DNA of 64,000 nucleotides from Flavobacterium sp. 90 (GTDB lineage Bacteria > Bacteroidota > Bacteroidia > Flavobacteriales > Flavobacteriaceae). The notes under the pieces were generated by a model. The model was not told the origin of the DNA. It saw only the letters and a list, made by a program, of their open reading frames with translations, and ran no database searches. The stretch covers positions 4,526,001 to 4,590,000 of the forward strand of contig NZ_SMGE01000001.1 in NCBI RefSeq assembly GCF_004339525.1, read 5' to 3'. A program made the translations under genes and the position numbers. Positions 1 to 11,700 of this stretch are shown here, piece by piece (within the stretch, counting starts at the first letter, position 1; each line of letters opens with the position of its first letter).

Positions 1-1
1 T

Positions 2-1813
2 CCCAAAAAAATTACTTGGGGATATCTTACCGTTCCTGAAACATGGGGGGCAAATGACGGTAAAACAATAAAAATTGCAGTAACGGTATTAAAAAAGAAT
101 TCAGCTTCAAAAGATTCGAACGCAATAGTTTTTATACAAGGTGGTCCGGGTGCAAGTGGTATTGATAATATATGGTTGTGGTCAAGACATCCTCTTCGCG
201 AAAATAATGATATTGTATTATTTGATGTTCGCGGAACAGGATATTCTCAACCAAGGTTAGATCAGGGACTAGGAAAGAAGTTTTTAGAAATTCTGGCAAA
301 GAACCAATCGGAAGAAGAAGATGAAAAGCAAAAAACTAATGCTGCAATGTCCTGCAAGCAAGATCTTATCAATAGAGGAATCAACCTTGATGCTTATAAT
401 AGTCAGGCTGTTGCCAATGATCTTCATGCATTAAAGGCAGCTTTAAAATACAAAAACTGGAATGTATACGGGGTTTCATACGGAACATATATGGCACAAG
501 TATATGCAAATAATTTTGCAGGCGATGTGAAATCATTATTATTAGATTCTCCAGTCTATGATATTTCGACTTATTATGTAGAGAATACTTCGAATTATAT
601 GAACAGTTTACAGAAGGTATTTAAAATTTGTAAAGACGACAAGACATACGATAAGCAATATCCTAATTTAGAAAAAATCTACTATGAAGTAATTGCCGAT
701 TTAGAGAAAAATCCCCTTACAGTGGCTGTAGATAAAACATTAATACCTTCAGGTACATTTACTTATAATGCAGAAGATTTTAAAGTGGCGGTTCAACAAG
801 CCTTATACAATAAAAAATTGGTAGAAGTTATTCCGTTGTTAATTTATCAGTTTCATGAAAGAAAAGGAGAATCTTTAGGAAATCTGGTCAGTGCTTTCTC
901 GGCTTTATTGTCTATGGATTACGGCGTTTATTATTGTGTGAGTTGTAATGAGACGCTTCCAAACAATGATTTTTTAAAATATGAACAAAATGCAGCACAA
1001 TTCAAGGGATTAAACGGAGGGATTTCATTCTACAAATCTGATTTTAAAGTTTGTGATGCATGGAATAGTAATCGTACAATAGTAAAAAAAGATTCTAACC
1101 TTTCTAATCTTTCAGCTGCGACATATCCTGTTTTGGTTTTTTCAGGTGAATTTGACCCGATCACTCCGCTGGATAACGGAAAAAAAGTGGCACAAAGATT
1201 TGGTAAAGCCAATTATATTGAAGCTAAAACATATGGACACGTTCCAAGTTTTACAAAAATTGGATATCAGGTTGTAGAAAATTTCATCGATAATCCAAAA
1301 CAGAAACCAGATCTTGATATATTTAATAAAGCCGATAAAGTGAAGCTTGTTACCGGAATCACGATTAACAAAGGAGTTGCTAAAACAGGTAAAAGTATTG
1401 GAGACCAAGATCCTATTTTTCTATTTCCTTTAGTTACCGCCTTACTATTAATGCTGGCATTTGTTTTTACGTACCTTATAAAGTTAATAAAAAAGAGATA
1501 TACCACGATTCAGGATAAAATTGTAAGGATTGGGGCAACGATTACTTCTATTATTGGATTAGTACTTTTTGGGTGTTTGGTTATGGCAATTTTAAAAGTT
1601 TCAGAGCAAAACTATTTCATTCTGGCATTTGGTCTTCCGGAAACCTTCAACTATATATTTCTGATGGTGCTGGTATTTTTTACGTGCCTGATTTTAACCT
1701 TGGTGTATTATATCTTAACCATAAAAAAAACCGATGCGAGAAGTGTCGTTTTCTCCGTGATTTTTTCAAACATACTATTAGCAACCTATCTGTTTTATTG
1801 GGGAATCATATAA
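2..1813 (+). CDS. alpha/beta hydrolase (tripeptidyl-aminopeptidase-like) with C-terminal membrane segments, 5' partial
   Basis: The reading frame is open from base 2, so the true start lies left of the window; the ATG at 176 is internal. The in-frame sequence before it carries the oxyanion-loop motif GGPGAS (about bases 140-157). The nucleophile elbow GVSYGT lies near 470-487, the acid in GEFDPITP near 1145-1168 and the histidine in YGHVPS near 1231-1248, giving a complete Ser/Asp/His triad. A long cap region with a cysteine pair (YYCVSC) separates elbow and acid, as in secreted S33-type tripeptidyl aminopeptidases. The last 140 or so residues hold about four hydrophobic helices, so the enzyme is probably membrane anchored. 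Substrate is unknown; peptide hydrolysis is inferred from the family. A broken relative lies at 42.4 kb on the far side of the NRPS cluster. Confidence 0.8.
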   Translation, partial: PKKITWGYLTVPETWGANDGKTIKIAVTVLKKNSASKDSNAIVFIQGGPGASGIDNIWLWSRHPLRENNDIVLFDVRGTGYSQPRLDQGLGKKFLEILAKNQSEEEDEKQKTNAAMSCKQDLINRGINLDAYNSQAVANDLHALKAALKYKNWNVYGVSYGTYMAQVYANNFAGDVKSLLLDSPVYDISTYYVENTSNYMNSLQKVFKICKDDKTYDKQYPNLEKIYYEVIADLEKNPLTVAVDKTLIPSGTFTYNAEDFKVAVQQALYNKKLVEVIPLLIYQFHERKGESLGNLVSAFSALLSMDYGVYYCVSCNETLPNNDFLKYEQNAAQFKGLNGGISFYKSDFKVCDAWNSNRTIVKKDSNLSNLSAATYPVLVFSGEFDPITPLDNGKKVAQRFGKANYIEAKTYGHVPSFTKIGYQVVENFIDNPKQKPDLDIFNKADKVKLVTGITINKGVAKTGKSIGDQDPIFLFPLVTALLLMLAFVFTYLIKLIKKRYTTIQDKIVRIGATITSIIGLVLFGCLVMAILKVSEQNYFILAFGLPETFNYIFLMVLVFFTCLILTLVYYILTIKKTDARSVVFSVIFSNILLATYLFYWGII

Positions 1814-1886
1814 CATACATCAATGAGCAGGTTTAATAGCCTGTCTTGTTTCAATTAGAAGAATATTAAACAAAAAACACTTTTTT

Positions 1887-3257
1887 ATGATAAAAAATAC
1901 GACTGAAGAATATACAATCCTTTCTGAAAAATTTTTAGAATTTGAAGGCAATAAAGATATCCCTGCAAGAATAAATACCAATCATGACTCTGTTCCTGAT
2001 GTGTTTAAAAGTTATAAATATCCTGTAAGCGGATGGCCGGTGCTTATCAATAAACAAATGACGGAAGAGCTAAAAGAACTTTCTATAAAAATTCCCGGCT
2101 TATTAAAACAAATACCCACTTTGTATTTTAACGACGATATTAAAAAACTAGCAGAGTTTTATTTCGAAGGAGACGAAATGATGACAGAATTTGCGATGTT
2201 ATGTCATAAGAAAGATCTTGAAATAGGCTGTAGATTAGATCTGACTTTTACCGAGGATGGATTTAAAGTTTTAGAAGCCAATATAGGATCTTCGATAGGA
2301 GGATGGCAAATACAAAGTTTTGAATCTCTGATAAGGAATAATCATCCTGAATTGGTCAATAAAGATAAAATTCTGGATTATAAGGGAAGGAATACATTAC
2401 AGATCTATATGAAATTCCTTATCGAACAAATAATTAAGCAGCTTGGAAAACAGAACACCATTAACGTATTTATGGAAATGGGAGATATCGAAGATGAATC
2501 TGAAAAACAGGAAAGCCTCAATTTTTTTGATAGTCTGTTTAAGGAAGAACTTGCCAATTTTGGGCTAAAAGGAGGAACATATACCGGAGATATGAACTCA
2601 TTGGTTCTCACAGATGGAAATTTATATTTGGGGGATAAAGTGATTCACAGTGTGATCGTTTTAGCAATGGATATGAATGTTACGCCTGCCATATTTAGAG
2701 CTTTTATGATGGACAGAATTTATCTTCCGGATCATCTTGGACTTAGAATGCTTGGTGATAAAAGAAACTTATCTATTTTATTGGAATTGGCTCAGAACGG
2801 AAAATTTTCACCGGACGAAAATGCATTAATACTTAAAAATATCCCGTGGACTTCGTTTATCGAAAATAAAAAAGTCATTTTCAAAGACTCAGAATATATT
2901 CTTCAGGAGTTATTAAAAACGGATAAAGATAAATTTGTGATAAAGGTTGCAAGAGGATTTCAGGGAAAAGATGTTTTTATAGGTAAATTTTCAACTGATA
3001 AAGAATGGGAAGAAGCATTGGAATTGGCATTGAAAAACAGTGCGTTTATTGCACAGGAATTTAGCGATTCATTAGATTTTTTAGCACCTAATACCGAGAA
3101 TGAATGGACATTGCATAAACTTATCTGGGGGTCATTTGGTTTTGGTGATAGTTATGGAGGTGTTTGGGTAAGAATGTCCGAAGTGAAAACGGATGTTGGT
3201 GTGATTAATTCCGCGACTGGAGCCGTTGAAGCAATAGTTTTTGAGATTGTCAACTAA
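1887..3257 (+). CDS. ATP-grasp-like protein of unknown substrate
   Basis: The 456-residue soluble protein has no signal peptide. The segment near residues 348-366 (FVIKVARGFQGKDVFIGKF) resembles the ATP-binding lysine strand and glycine-rich loop of ATP-grasp enzymes. An upstream stretch (DLTFTEDGFKVLEANIGSS, about residues 114-132) resembles the metal/ATP-binding strand of glutathionylspermidine-synthase-like and circularly permuted ATP-grasp proteins. Such enzymes join a carboxylate to an amine through an acylphosphate. It lies 73 bases after the hydrolase and 27 bases before the phosphopantetheinyl transferase, so the three probably form one transcript and may belong to peptide metabolism. 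The exact family is uncertain and no substrate can be assigned. Confidence 0.55.
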   Translation: MIKNTTEEYTILSEKFLEFEGNKDIPARINTNHDSVPDVFKSYKYPVSGWPVLINKQMTEELKELSIKIPGLLKQIPTLYFNDDIKKLAEFYFEGDEMMTEFAMLCHKKDLEIGCRLDLTFTEDGFKVLEANIGSSIGGWQIQSFESLIRNNHPELVNKDKILDYKGRNTLQIYMKFLIEQIIKQLGKQNTINVFMEMGDIEDESEKQESLNFFDSLFKEELANFGLKGGTYTGDMNSLVLTDGNLYLGDKVIHSVIVLAMDMNVTPAIFRAFMMDRIYLPDHLGLRMLGDKRNLSILLELAQNGKFSPDENALILKNIPWTSFIENKKVIFKDSEYILQELLKTDKDKFVIKVARGFQGKDVFIGKFSTDKEWEEALELALKNSAFIAQEFSDSLDFLAPNTENEWTLHKLIWGSFGFGDSYGGVWVRMSEVKTDVGVINSATGAVEAIVFEIVN

Positions 3258-3284
3258 TTTTATAGATAAAATACGGATACAAAA

Positions 3285-3935
3285 ATGACTCAAATTTTAT
3301 ACTCTTATATCTGTGAAAGGAATCATAATTATCTTTTAACGAATTATCTGGATGGATTTTCAGATGATTTTCAAAAAAAGATATTGGCTTACAGGCGTTG
3401 GCAAGACAGTCAGTTATCCTTATTAGGAAGATTGCTTTTGCGCCATGGACTTCATCAAACGAGTAAGAATTTCGTAGAAGAAGATCTTAGTTATACGCTT
3501 TACCGTAAACCGTTTTTAAATAATACGAATACTAAATTTAATATATCACACTCAGGGGAAATTGTAGTTTGTGTTCTGTCCGATAGAAATGATGTTGGAA
3601 TAGATATTGAAATAATCCAGGATATAAATATCGAAGGATTTGAGTCACAAATGACTAACAGGGAAAGGGAAAATCTCTCCCTAAATGAAGATTCCAGAAG
3701 TGCTTTTTTTGATTACTGGACACAAAAAGAAGCAGTTATCAAAGCAAATGGAAAAGGGCTTTCAATTCCTTTAAAATCTTTTGAAGTAATGAATAACTAT
3801 GCTAAAATAGAGGATGATGATTTTTTTGTCAAAGAAATTTTTCTCGATGAAAAATACAAGTGTCATTTGGCTTTTAAAGATAAGATAGATGTGATGATTG
3901 TTGGTCCTGACAGAATTATGATTCATGAATTATAA
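3285..3935 (+). CDS. 4'-phosphopantetheinyl transferase, Sfp type (copy 1)
   Basis: This enzyme moves the phosphopantetheine arm of coenzyme A onto the conserved serine of carrier domains, turning apo-NRPS into holo-NRPS. The 216 residues match the usual Sfp/Gsp length. The two diagnostic motifs are present: GIDIE at 105-109 (Mg ligands Asp107, Glu109) and WTQKEAVIKANGKG at 145-158 (Glu149, Lys153). An ISHSGE motif at 87-92 matches the CoA-binding region. It is the last gene of the short left operon and is followed by a strong terminator. A clearly related second copy lies at 41.7 kb directly behind the third NRPS gene; which one serves the cluster cannot be told from sequence. Confidence 0.92.
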   Translation: MTQILYSYICERNHNYLLTNYLDGFSDDFQKKILAYRRWQDSQLSLLGRLLLRHGLHQTSKNFVEEDLSYTLYRKPFLNNTNTKFNISHSGEIVVCVLSDRNDVGIDIEIIQDINIEGFESQMTNRERENLSLNEDSRSAFFDYWTQKEAVIKANGKGLSIPLKSFEVMNNYAKIEDDDFFVKEIFLDEKYKCHLAFKDKIDVMIVGPDRIMIHEL

Positions 3936-3980
3936 TTATTTCCCCAACGAGTACGGATATCCTGAAAGGTATGCCAAAAA

Positions 3981-4023
3981 GAAAAAGCCTTTAAACAGTT
4001 ATGTTTAAAGGCTTTTTCTTTTA
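3981..4023 (+). terminator. Intrinsic terminator after the left operon
   Basis: A perfect 16-bp stem (3981-3996 with 4003-4018) encloses a 6-base loop and ends in a T-rich run. It lies 46 bases after the stop of the phosphopantetheinyl transferase. Nothing gene-like was seen in the remaining AT-rich bases up to 4291. Confidence 0.85.
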
Positions 4024-4291
4024 AAATTTCTTTTGATACTTCATCTCGAAGAATAAACTTAAACTAATATTTTTAAATATTCACATCTTAATTTAAGTGT
4101 GGAACAATATCATTCCGAACTCATATTTTGTCAATGTTTAATAATGGCAAAAATTGAAATAATAAGCAGCTTGAGCACCTTAACTTTTTATAGCAAAGTT
4201 GGACGAAACTCGAATATGTTAATTTGATAATTATATGCTTGAAAGAGAGAGTGAAGCGTCTGTTTTTTTTATCACAGGACTTCAAATTCTA

Positions 4292-5194
4292 CTACCATAT
4301 ATTTTGGTTAATTATTTCAATTATTTTTTTTTCAATTTCTGGTTCAGAATCAGAGTGACCTCCTTCTACTATAAAAAGTTCACTTTTAACTAGCTTAGAA
4401 TTTAATTCAATGGCAAATTTTAAAGGACAAATTGCATCTTGTTTTCCATGAATTATTTTGACAGGAATGTGAATTATTTTGTCTAAGTTTTTTAGGATAT
4501 AATTTTCATCTAAGAAGCAATTATTAGTTAAATAATGTGCTTCCATTATTGATAAAGCTTCGTAAGGAATAATTTCTAAAATTGCTTCAACTTCTTTTTT
4601 TGATATTTTATTTTTAAAAATAGATATCTCGTAAAAAGCCCATTCATAAGAAAAATATTTTTTTTCTTCTTTAGTGCCGTTTATCATTTTTTCTAAATAA
4701 TATTCTGCTATAGAAGCTTTAATTTCTGTAGGCACGTTATCTCTAAATCTTTTCCATATTTTTGGAAATCGTTTCTCTACTCCACCATTTAAGTAATGTT
4801 CAATTGATTCTTTATTTGCTAAAAATATAGCTCTCAGAAGTATTTTTTTAATTCTATTAGGGTTTTGAATTGCGTACACTAATCCAAGAGTGGTACCCCA
4901 TGAACCACCAAAAAGAGTAATTTTATCTATTTCTAAATAATCAAGAAGTTTATTTATATCGTTTACTAAATCTTGTGTTGTGTTTTCAATGATTGAACCA
5001 AAAGGTATACTTTTAGATGCACCTCTTTGATCAAAGAATATAACTTTATGTTTATCAAAATTAAAAAAACGTTTATCTTCTTGTGAAAATCCAGCTCCTG
5101 GTCCACCATGAACAAATAATATTGCTTCTCCTTTTGGATTTCCAGATACTTCATAGTATATTTTATGATTTTGACTTACTTCTAAATAGTTCAT
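4292..5194 (-). CDS. Proline iminopeptidase-like alpha/beta hydrolase
   Basis: This 300-residue S33-family enzyme would remove N-terminal proline or similar residues from peptides. It shows HGGPG at 29-33 (oxyanion hole), DQRGAS at 55-60, and the nucleophile elbow GGSWG at 96-100 (Ser98). The acid lies in GKQDAICP (Asp253) and the histidine in GGHSD (His280), so the triad is complete. There is no signal peptide, so it is probably cytoplasmic. It is transcribed against its neighbours: convergent with the left operon and divergent from the NRPS cluster, with about 600 bases between its start and the first NRPS start. It may be a housekeeping or resistance peptidase and need not belong to the cluster. 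Confidence 0.8.
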   Translation of the reverse strand: MNYLEVSQNHKIYYEVSGNPKGEAILFVHGGPGAGFSQEDKRFFNFDKHKVIFFDQRGASKSIPFGSIIENTTQDLVNDINKLLDYLEIDKITLFGGSWGTTLGLVYAIQNPNRIKKILLRAIFLANKESIEHYLNGGVEKRFPKIWKRFRDNVPTEIKASIAEYYLEKMINGTKEEKKYFSYEWAFYEISIFKNKISKKEVEAILEIIPYEALSIMEAHYLTNNCFLDENYILKNLDKIIHIPVKIIHGKQDAICPLKFAIELNSKLVKSELFIVEGGHSDSEPEIEKKIIEIINQNIW

Positions 5195-5789
5195 TTTTAT
5201 AATTTGATAGTATTAATAATATGTGCAATTCTGCAGTATAAAAGTTACACTTTTTTATGATTTTGAGTTATAAATTAGACTTTACTTTAGCGAATATAAC
5301 AGTTATCATTAATATACTTTGATTTATAATTTTAAGTAGTCAAACTTAATGAATTGAAAAAGATACCATCTTTATAGCGGTTTTCAGAGATACTCCAACA
5401 ATTAAGCTTTTTGATATGTGAGAAGATCAAAAAAGAGCACTTTTATGATTATTATATGTGTAGTTTTTTAATTCTTAAAATGGGAATTTGCATTTTAAGT
5501 ATTCTGAAGTGCAAAATTGTCTTTTTTTATGAAAAAACTTATCACAAAACTTTTTGAATATGTTAAATTGGTGAATTTTCATTCAAAATTATCACAAAAG
5601 GATAGGAAAATGTGTTATATATTATTGAGATATGCTCTTGATAAATCATATGTATTTGATTTTTAATTGTTTAGTTTTTGTGTGCGAAAAATATTCTAAA
5701 ATCCGCTTTTTCAGAATGAGGAAAACCGTAATTATTAGAATTTGCAATCCTCTAAATTCGCAATCGTTAATGTAAGAATTTAAGGGCAC
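5195..5789. other. AT-rich divergent intergenic region upstream of the NRPS cluster
   Basis: About 600 bases between the divergent peptidase gene and the first NRPS gene contain no convincing open reading frame. They must carry the promoters for both directions, but I found no pair of boxes with correct Bacteroidota spacing (TTG and TAnnTTTG about 19 bases apart). Confidence 0.5.
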
Positions 5790-8700
5790 ATGGATAAAAG
5801 TAAATTTGAGGATTTTAATTTAGTTTCAAAATATTGGAAAAGAAAAGTTTCTGGAAAAGAGAACGTTAATGTTGTAAAATGTGACCAGACAAATTTTCAA
5901 TTTATAGAAGTTAATGAGATAGATCTTGAATATTTTAATACTCTTACTCAAAATAATTTAGTTGCCCAGTTTACTGTCCTGACCGCTGTTTTTTCTTTTT
6001 TATTAAAAAAAATTGTCGATGATTTTGACGGCATTATTGTATCGAATTATGCCAATCTGCCAGATCCTTTATTTTTATCCTTTTCTACAGATTTAAACAT
6101 ATCGTTTAAGGAGCATCTACAAAAGGTAAAGACGGAGATTTTAGAAACTTTACATTATTCTAATCTGACGAATGAGTCCTATTTTGCTGAAAATAGTATT
6201 GATTTAAATAGTTTATCCCATTATGCTATAACTGTTAATTCTCAGTGTAATACTAATTGCAATGGAATTTTGTTTAATGTAAAAACCCTTGAAAAAAGAG
6301 AAATAGAAATTCAGGTTTCTTACTTAGAAACTTTTATAAAAAAGCCTGTTGTTGAACTTATATTGAAGCATTTTGTTAGTGTTTTATGTGATTTAGAGAC
6401 TTTTGTATCGAGTCAGTTAAATGATTATTTACTACTGGCTGAAATAGATAAGCAATATTTACTGAATGACTTCAATAATACAAAGTTAGACTACCCAAAA
6501 GATAAGACTATTGTAGATTTATTTGAGGAACAGGTTTTAAAAATGCCGCATAATATCGCGGTTATATTTGATAAAAGGTCGCTAACCTATAAAGAACTAA
6601 ATGAACAATCGAATCAATTTGCTTTATATCTAAGAGAAAAATATGATATTCAGGCAGATGATATAATTGGAATAAAATTACATAAAAGTGATTTATTTAT
6701 TCTTGCAATTTTAGGGGTTTTAAAGTCGGGAGGAGCTTATGTTCCTATTGATGTGAATTACCCACAAGAGAGGATATCTTATATTGAAGAGGATATTAAG
6801 AGCAAAGTAGTAATTGATGCTTTAGAATTGTCTCTATTTTTTGATGTTCTTGATAACTATTCAAAGGATAATGTAGAAAAGATAAACGGGTCAACAAATC
6901 TGGCGTACGTTATTTATACCTCTGGAACTACAGGTAATCCAAAAGGAGCAATGGTTGAGCATACCAGTAGTGTTAATATGTCTTTGGATCAGATCCGATC
7001 TTTTGAAATAATAGATAGAGATAAAATTGTTTGGTTTGCATCTGTTGCTTTTGATGCTTCTATATCCGAGATCATGATGGCTTTCTACAGCGGTGCAACG
7101 TTATGTATTCCTTCTGAAGAAACTATAAAAGATAAAAATCAGTTTGTTCGTTTTCTTAAAAAAACAAAATCTACTGTTGTAACTTTTCCTCCAAGTTATC
7201 TGGGATTGTTATCTGATAGTGATATTTCAGGATTGAGATGTATTATTACAGCAGGTGAACCAGCGAATGCGACTAAAGCAATTACAGTTATAGATGCGGG
7301 AATTGATTATTATAATGCATATGGACCTACAGAGTGTGCTGTTTGTGTATCAATTTATAAGGTGACTAAAAACGATTTTGAAAAGTTAAACATTCCTATT
7401 GGTAAGCCAATAGCCAATATCAAAATCTATATTTTAGACGATGCTTTACAACCTGTGCCAATTGGCGTTACGGGTAAATTATATGTATCAGGAGTTGGTG
7501 TTGCTCGAGGTTATTTAGGGAAGCCAGAGTTAACGAATGAAAAATTTATAGAAAATCCTTTTACAGAAGAGGAACGCATGTACGATACTGGTGATTTAGC
7601 ATGTTGGTTACCCGAAGGAGATGTTGAGTTTTTAGGAAGGAAAGATCAGCAAGTAAAACTTAGAGGATATAGAATTGAGCTTGGTGAAATTGAAAATACA
7701 ATTTTGCAGTATTCTGAAGATATCAAGCAAGTTGCTGTTGAAGTAAAAGAACATAATCAGGAGAAAGTATTGATTGTTTACTTGGTTTCAACAGGATATA
7801 TTGATAAAACAGCATTGCGAAATTTTCTTCAAAATACATTACCTGATTATATGGTTCCGGGATTCTATATTTATTTGGAAAAACTGCCATTAACTCCAAA
7901 TGGAAAAATAGATAGAAAATCTCTACCAGACATCTCGGAAGAAGATATTATTAGAAAAGAGTATAAAGCACCAAGTAGTCCAGTAGAAGAATGCATAGCT
8001 GTAATCTGGCAAGAAGTGCTAGGAATAGATAAAATAGGTGTAAATGAAAATTTCTTTGAGCTAGGAGGCCATAGTTTAATTATTTCTCAGGTAATAAACA
8101 GAATTCAGAAACAATTAGGGAAAACCGTATCATTCAAAACATTTTTTGCAAGTCCTACGATTGAAAGTATAGGTGTTTTACTTCAGGATAATTTATATAA
8201 ACCAATACCAAAAGCTCTTGAAGCAGCATCTTATCCCTTAACAGCTTCTCAAAGTCGTTTATGGGTATTGAGTCAGTTAGAAGGCGGTTCTTTGGCCTAC
8301 AATATGCCTGCGGCAGTAACGCTAAACGGAACTATTGATTTTAATAAATTTGAAGAATCATTTCAAATATTACTTCAACGTCATGAAATTTTAAGAACCT
8401 ATTTTAAAATAAACGAAGAAGGTGAGGTTCGCCAGTTTATTGTTCCTGAAAATCAAGTAACATTTAAAATTGAACAAAAAGATTTTTCTTCAGTCGAAGG
8501 TCAAAAAGAGCAAATTGAAGTGTATCTGCAAGACAAAAATGCTAAACCTTTTGATTTGCAACAAGTATCGCTTTTAAGAGCTTCTTTGTTAAAAATGAAA
8601 GAAGATCAATTTGTATTTTTCTTATCTCTGCATCATATCATTGGAGACGGATGGTCTATAGAAATTCTAATATCAGAGGTTGTAAAAAACTATAATGCAC

Positions 8701-11700
8701 TAATACAAGGAAAGGGAATTACTTTACCGGAGTTAAATATTCAGTATAAGGATTATGCGGTATGGCGTAATGAGGAAATACTACAGGAAAAACACAAAAT
8801 TTCAGAGCAATATTGGTTAGCTCAATTTACAGGTGAATTACCAGTTTTGAACTTACCGAGTTTTAAAACACGCCCGTTAATTCAAACCTATAATGGAAAT
8901 ACTTTAAAGCATCGATTTTCAATTCAATTTTTAGAGAAATTAAAAGTTTTTTCAAAACAACAGGACGTTACTTTATTTATGACTTTAATGGCGGGTATAA
9001 ATGCGCTGTTATATCGATATACAAGTCAGGATGATATTATAATTGGTACTCCAATTGCCGGAAGAGAACACCCAGATTTGGAAAACCAGATAGGACTTTA
9101 CTTAAATACACTTGCTATACGAACACAGATTAAGGAAAGAAATAATTTTTTAGATCTAATTAAGACTCAAAAAGAAGTTTTGTTAGGTGCATACGATCAT
9201 CAAAATTATCCTTTTGATGCGTTAGTCGGTAAACTAAATCTAAAAAGAGATACAAGTCGTTCTGCATTATTTGATGTTTTAGTAGTGTTGCAAAATCAGG
9301 AACAATTGCATAATCTTAATCATGAGGAACTTTTAAATCTTGAAATAAGTGATTATGAGTTTAGAAGTAAAACATCACAACTTGATGTAAGTTTTACGTT
9401 TGCAGAAAATGACGGATTAGATCTTACAATTGAATATAATACTGATATTTATGAGGAGTATCTAATAGAAAGGATGTTTCTTCATTTTGAAAACCTTCTT
9501 TCCGAATTATTAAAACAACCTGAAAGTTTAATTCAGGAAGTTGATTACCTAACAGAGAATGAAAAACAGCAATTATTAGTTGGTTTTAACAGTACGGAAG
9601 TAATTTATTCGAAGGAAAAAACGATAGTAGATTTATTTGAAGAGCAGGTAGCCAATACTCCTGATCGTGTTGCTGTTGTATTTGAAAATATTGAATTAAG
9701 CTATAAGGAGTTAAATGAAAAAGCAAATCAATTAGCACATTATTTAAGAGAAAACTATTTAATAAAACCCAATGATTTAATTGGAATTAAGTTAGATAGA
9801 AGCGAAATGATGATTGTGGCAATCTTAGGTATATTAAAATCCGGTGCTGCATATGTGCCTATTGATATTAATTATCCGGAAGAAAGAATAATCTATATAG
9901 AAAAAGACAGTAAAAGTATTGCTGTGCTTGATATTGAAGTATTAGATAATTTTAAAACAATACAAGATAATTATCTCAAAGAAAATATTGCGAGAATTAG
10001 CCAACCTCATGATTTAGCTTATGTAATCTATACTTCTGGTACTACGGGAAATCCTAAAGGTGTTATGGTAGAGCATCTTAGTGTAGTGAGTATTTGTGAA
10101 AACTGGAAAATGCATTATGGTTTAGACCAAATAAATGTCAATTTATTACAGCTTGCAAGTATATCATTTGATGTTTTTGTTGGAGATATCTGCCGATCTA
10201 TATTAACGGGAGGTAAAATGATCATTTGTTCGAATGATGTTAAACTAAATCCGGAGCATTTATATGAATTAATGCAAAAACAAAAAATCTCAATTTTAGA
10301 AGGAACACCAAGTTTATTGTTACCATTAATGGAATATATAAACAGTGAAAATAAAGATTATAGTTTCTTTAAAATATTAATTTTTGGTTCGGATAGTTTT
10401 AATAATCAGGATTATAATGCATTAAAAGATAAGTTAGGTAACAAAATAAAAATAATTAATAGTTATGGTGTTACTGAAGCCACAATAGATTCAACTTATT
10501 ATGATGACTATAAAAAAGATTTAAATGGGTTTACACCAATTGGTAAGGCATTTTCGAATACAAAAATAAGAATATTAGATGTTTATGATCATTTAGTTCC
10601 GGTTGGAGTTTATGGAGAAATATACATAGGAGGTGAGGGATTAGCCAGAGGATATTTCAATAATGATTCTTTGACAGCTGAAAAGTTTGTGGAAAATCCA
10701 TTTAAAAATGATGAAAAGCTTTATAAAACAGGAGATTTAGGACGTTGGTTTGAAGATGGTAATATCGATTTTATTGGACGAAAAGATAATCAGGTCAAAA
10801 TACGCGGCTATCGAATCGAATTAGGCGAGATTGAGAGTGCATTACAAAAAAAGGAGAACATTGAGTCAAATGTGGTCCTGACAAGAAATGATGCTTCTGG
10901 AGAGAAATGTTTGGTTGCATATATAGTGAGTAAAGAGAAATTAAAAACATCAGATTTAGTATTTCATTTACAAAATATTTTGCCCAACTATATGATACCG
11001 TCCTATTTTGTACAAATAGATTCTTTGCCCTTAACTCCAAACGGAAAAATAGATCGAAAATCATTGCCTGATCCTGAAGAATCAAGAGTTTTATCAGGTG
11101 CAGAATATATGGCTCCAAGAAATGATTTCGAGAAAAAATTGGTGGCAATTTGGCAAGAAGTTTTACAAGTAGAAAAAATTGGAATAAGAGATAATTTCTT
11201 TGAATTGGGAGGACACAGTTTAAAAGTTACAAAACTTTTAAGCTTTATAAACAAAGAGTTCGAGGTAAAAGTTAATTTCAAAGATCTCTTTTCTAATATG
11301 ATCCTTGAAGATCAAGTACAAATAATCTTAGCAGAAAAAAAATCAATATTTAATAGTATAAAAAAGGTTGCGCAACAAGCTAGTTATTTAATGTCTTCTT
11401 CGCAGCGAAGATTGTGGCTTTTAAGTCAATTTGAAGGAGGAAATATAGCTTATAATATGCCAAGTATTTTTGAAATAAAAGGAAGCTTGGATATCTCCTT
11501 ATTAGAAAAAGTATTTTTATCTGTTATTGAACGTCATGAATCCTTACGAACTGTTTTTAACGAAAATGAATTGGGTGAAATTAGGCAATTCATACTAAAT
11601 GTGAATGAAATTAAATTTCAGCTGCAATTTGAAGACATCAGTAAAGAAGATTATTCATTAGATAAATTAAATGCGATTATTTATGACGAAACAGCTTATA

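Noticed and set aside
5655..5680. TTTG and TAgtttttg boxes upstream of NRPS1 that resemble a Bacteroidota promoter.
   Set aside because: The -7-like box has one extra T and the spacing to the upstream TTTG is about 13 bases, far from the usual 19.
10795..11281. Antisense open frames within NRPS1 and other large genes.
   Set aside because: They lie opposite strongly coding sequence with clear NRPS domains and show no domain of their own.
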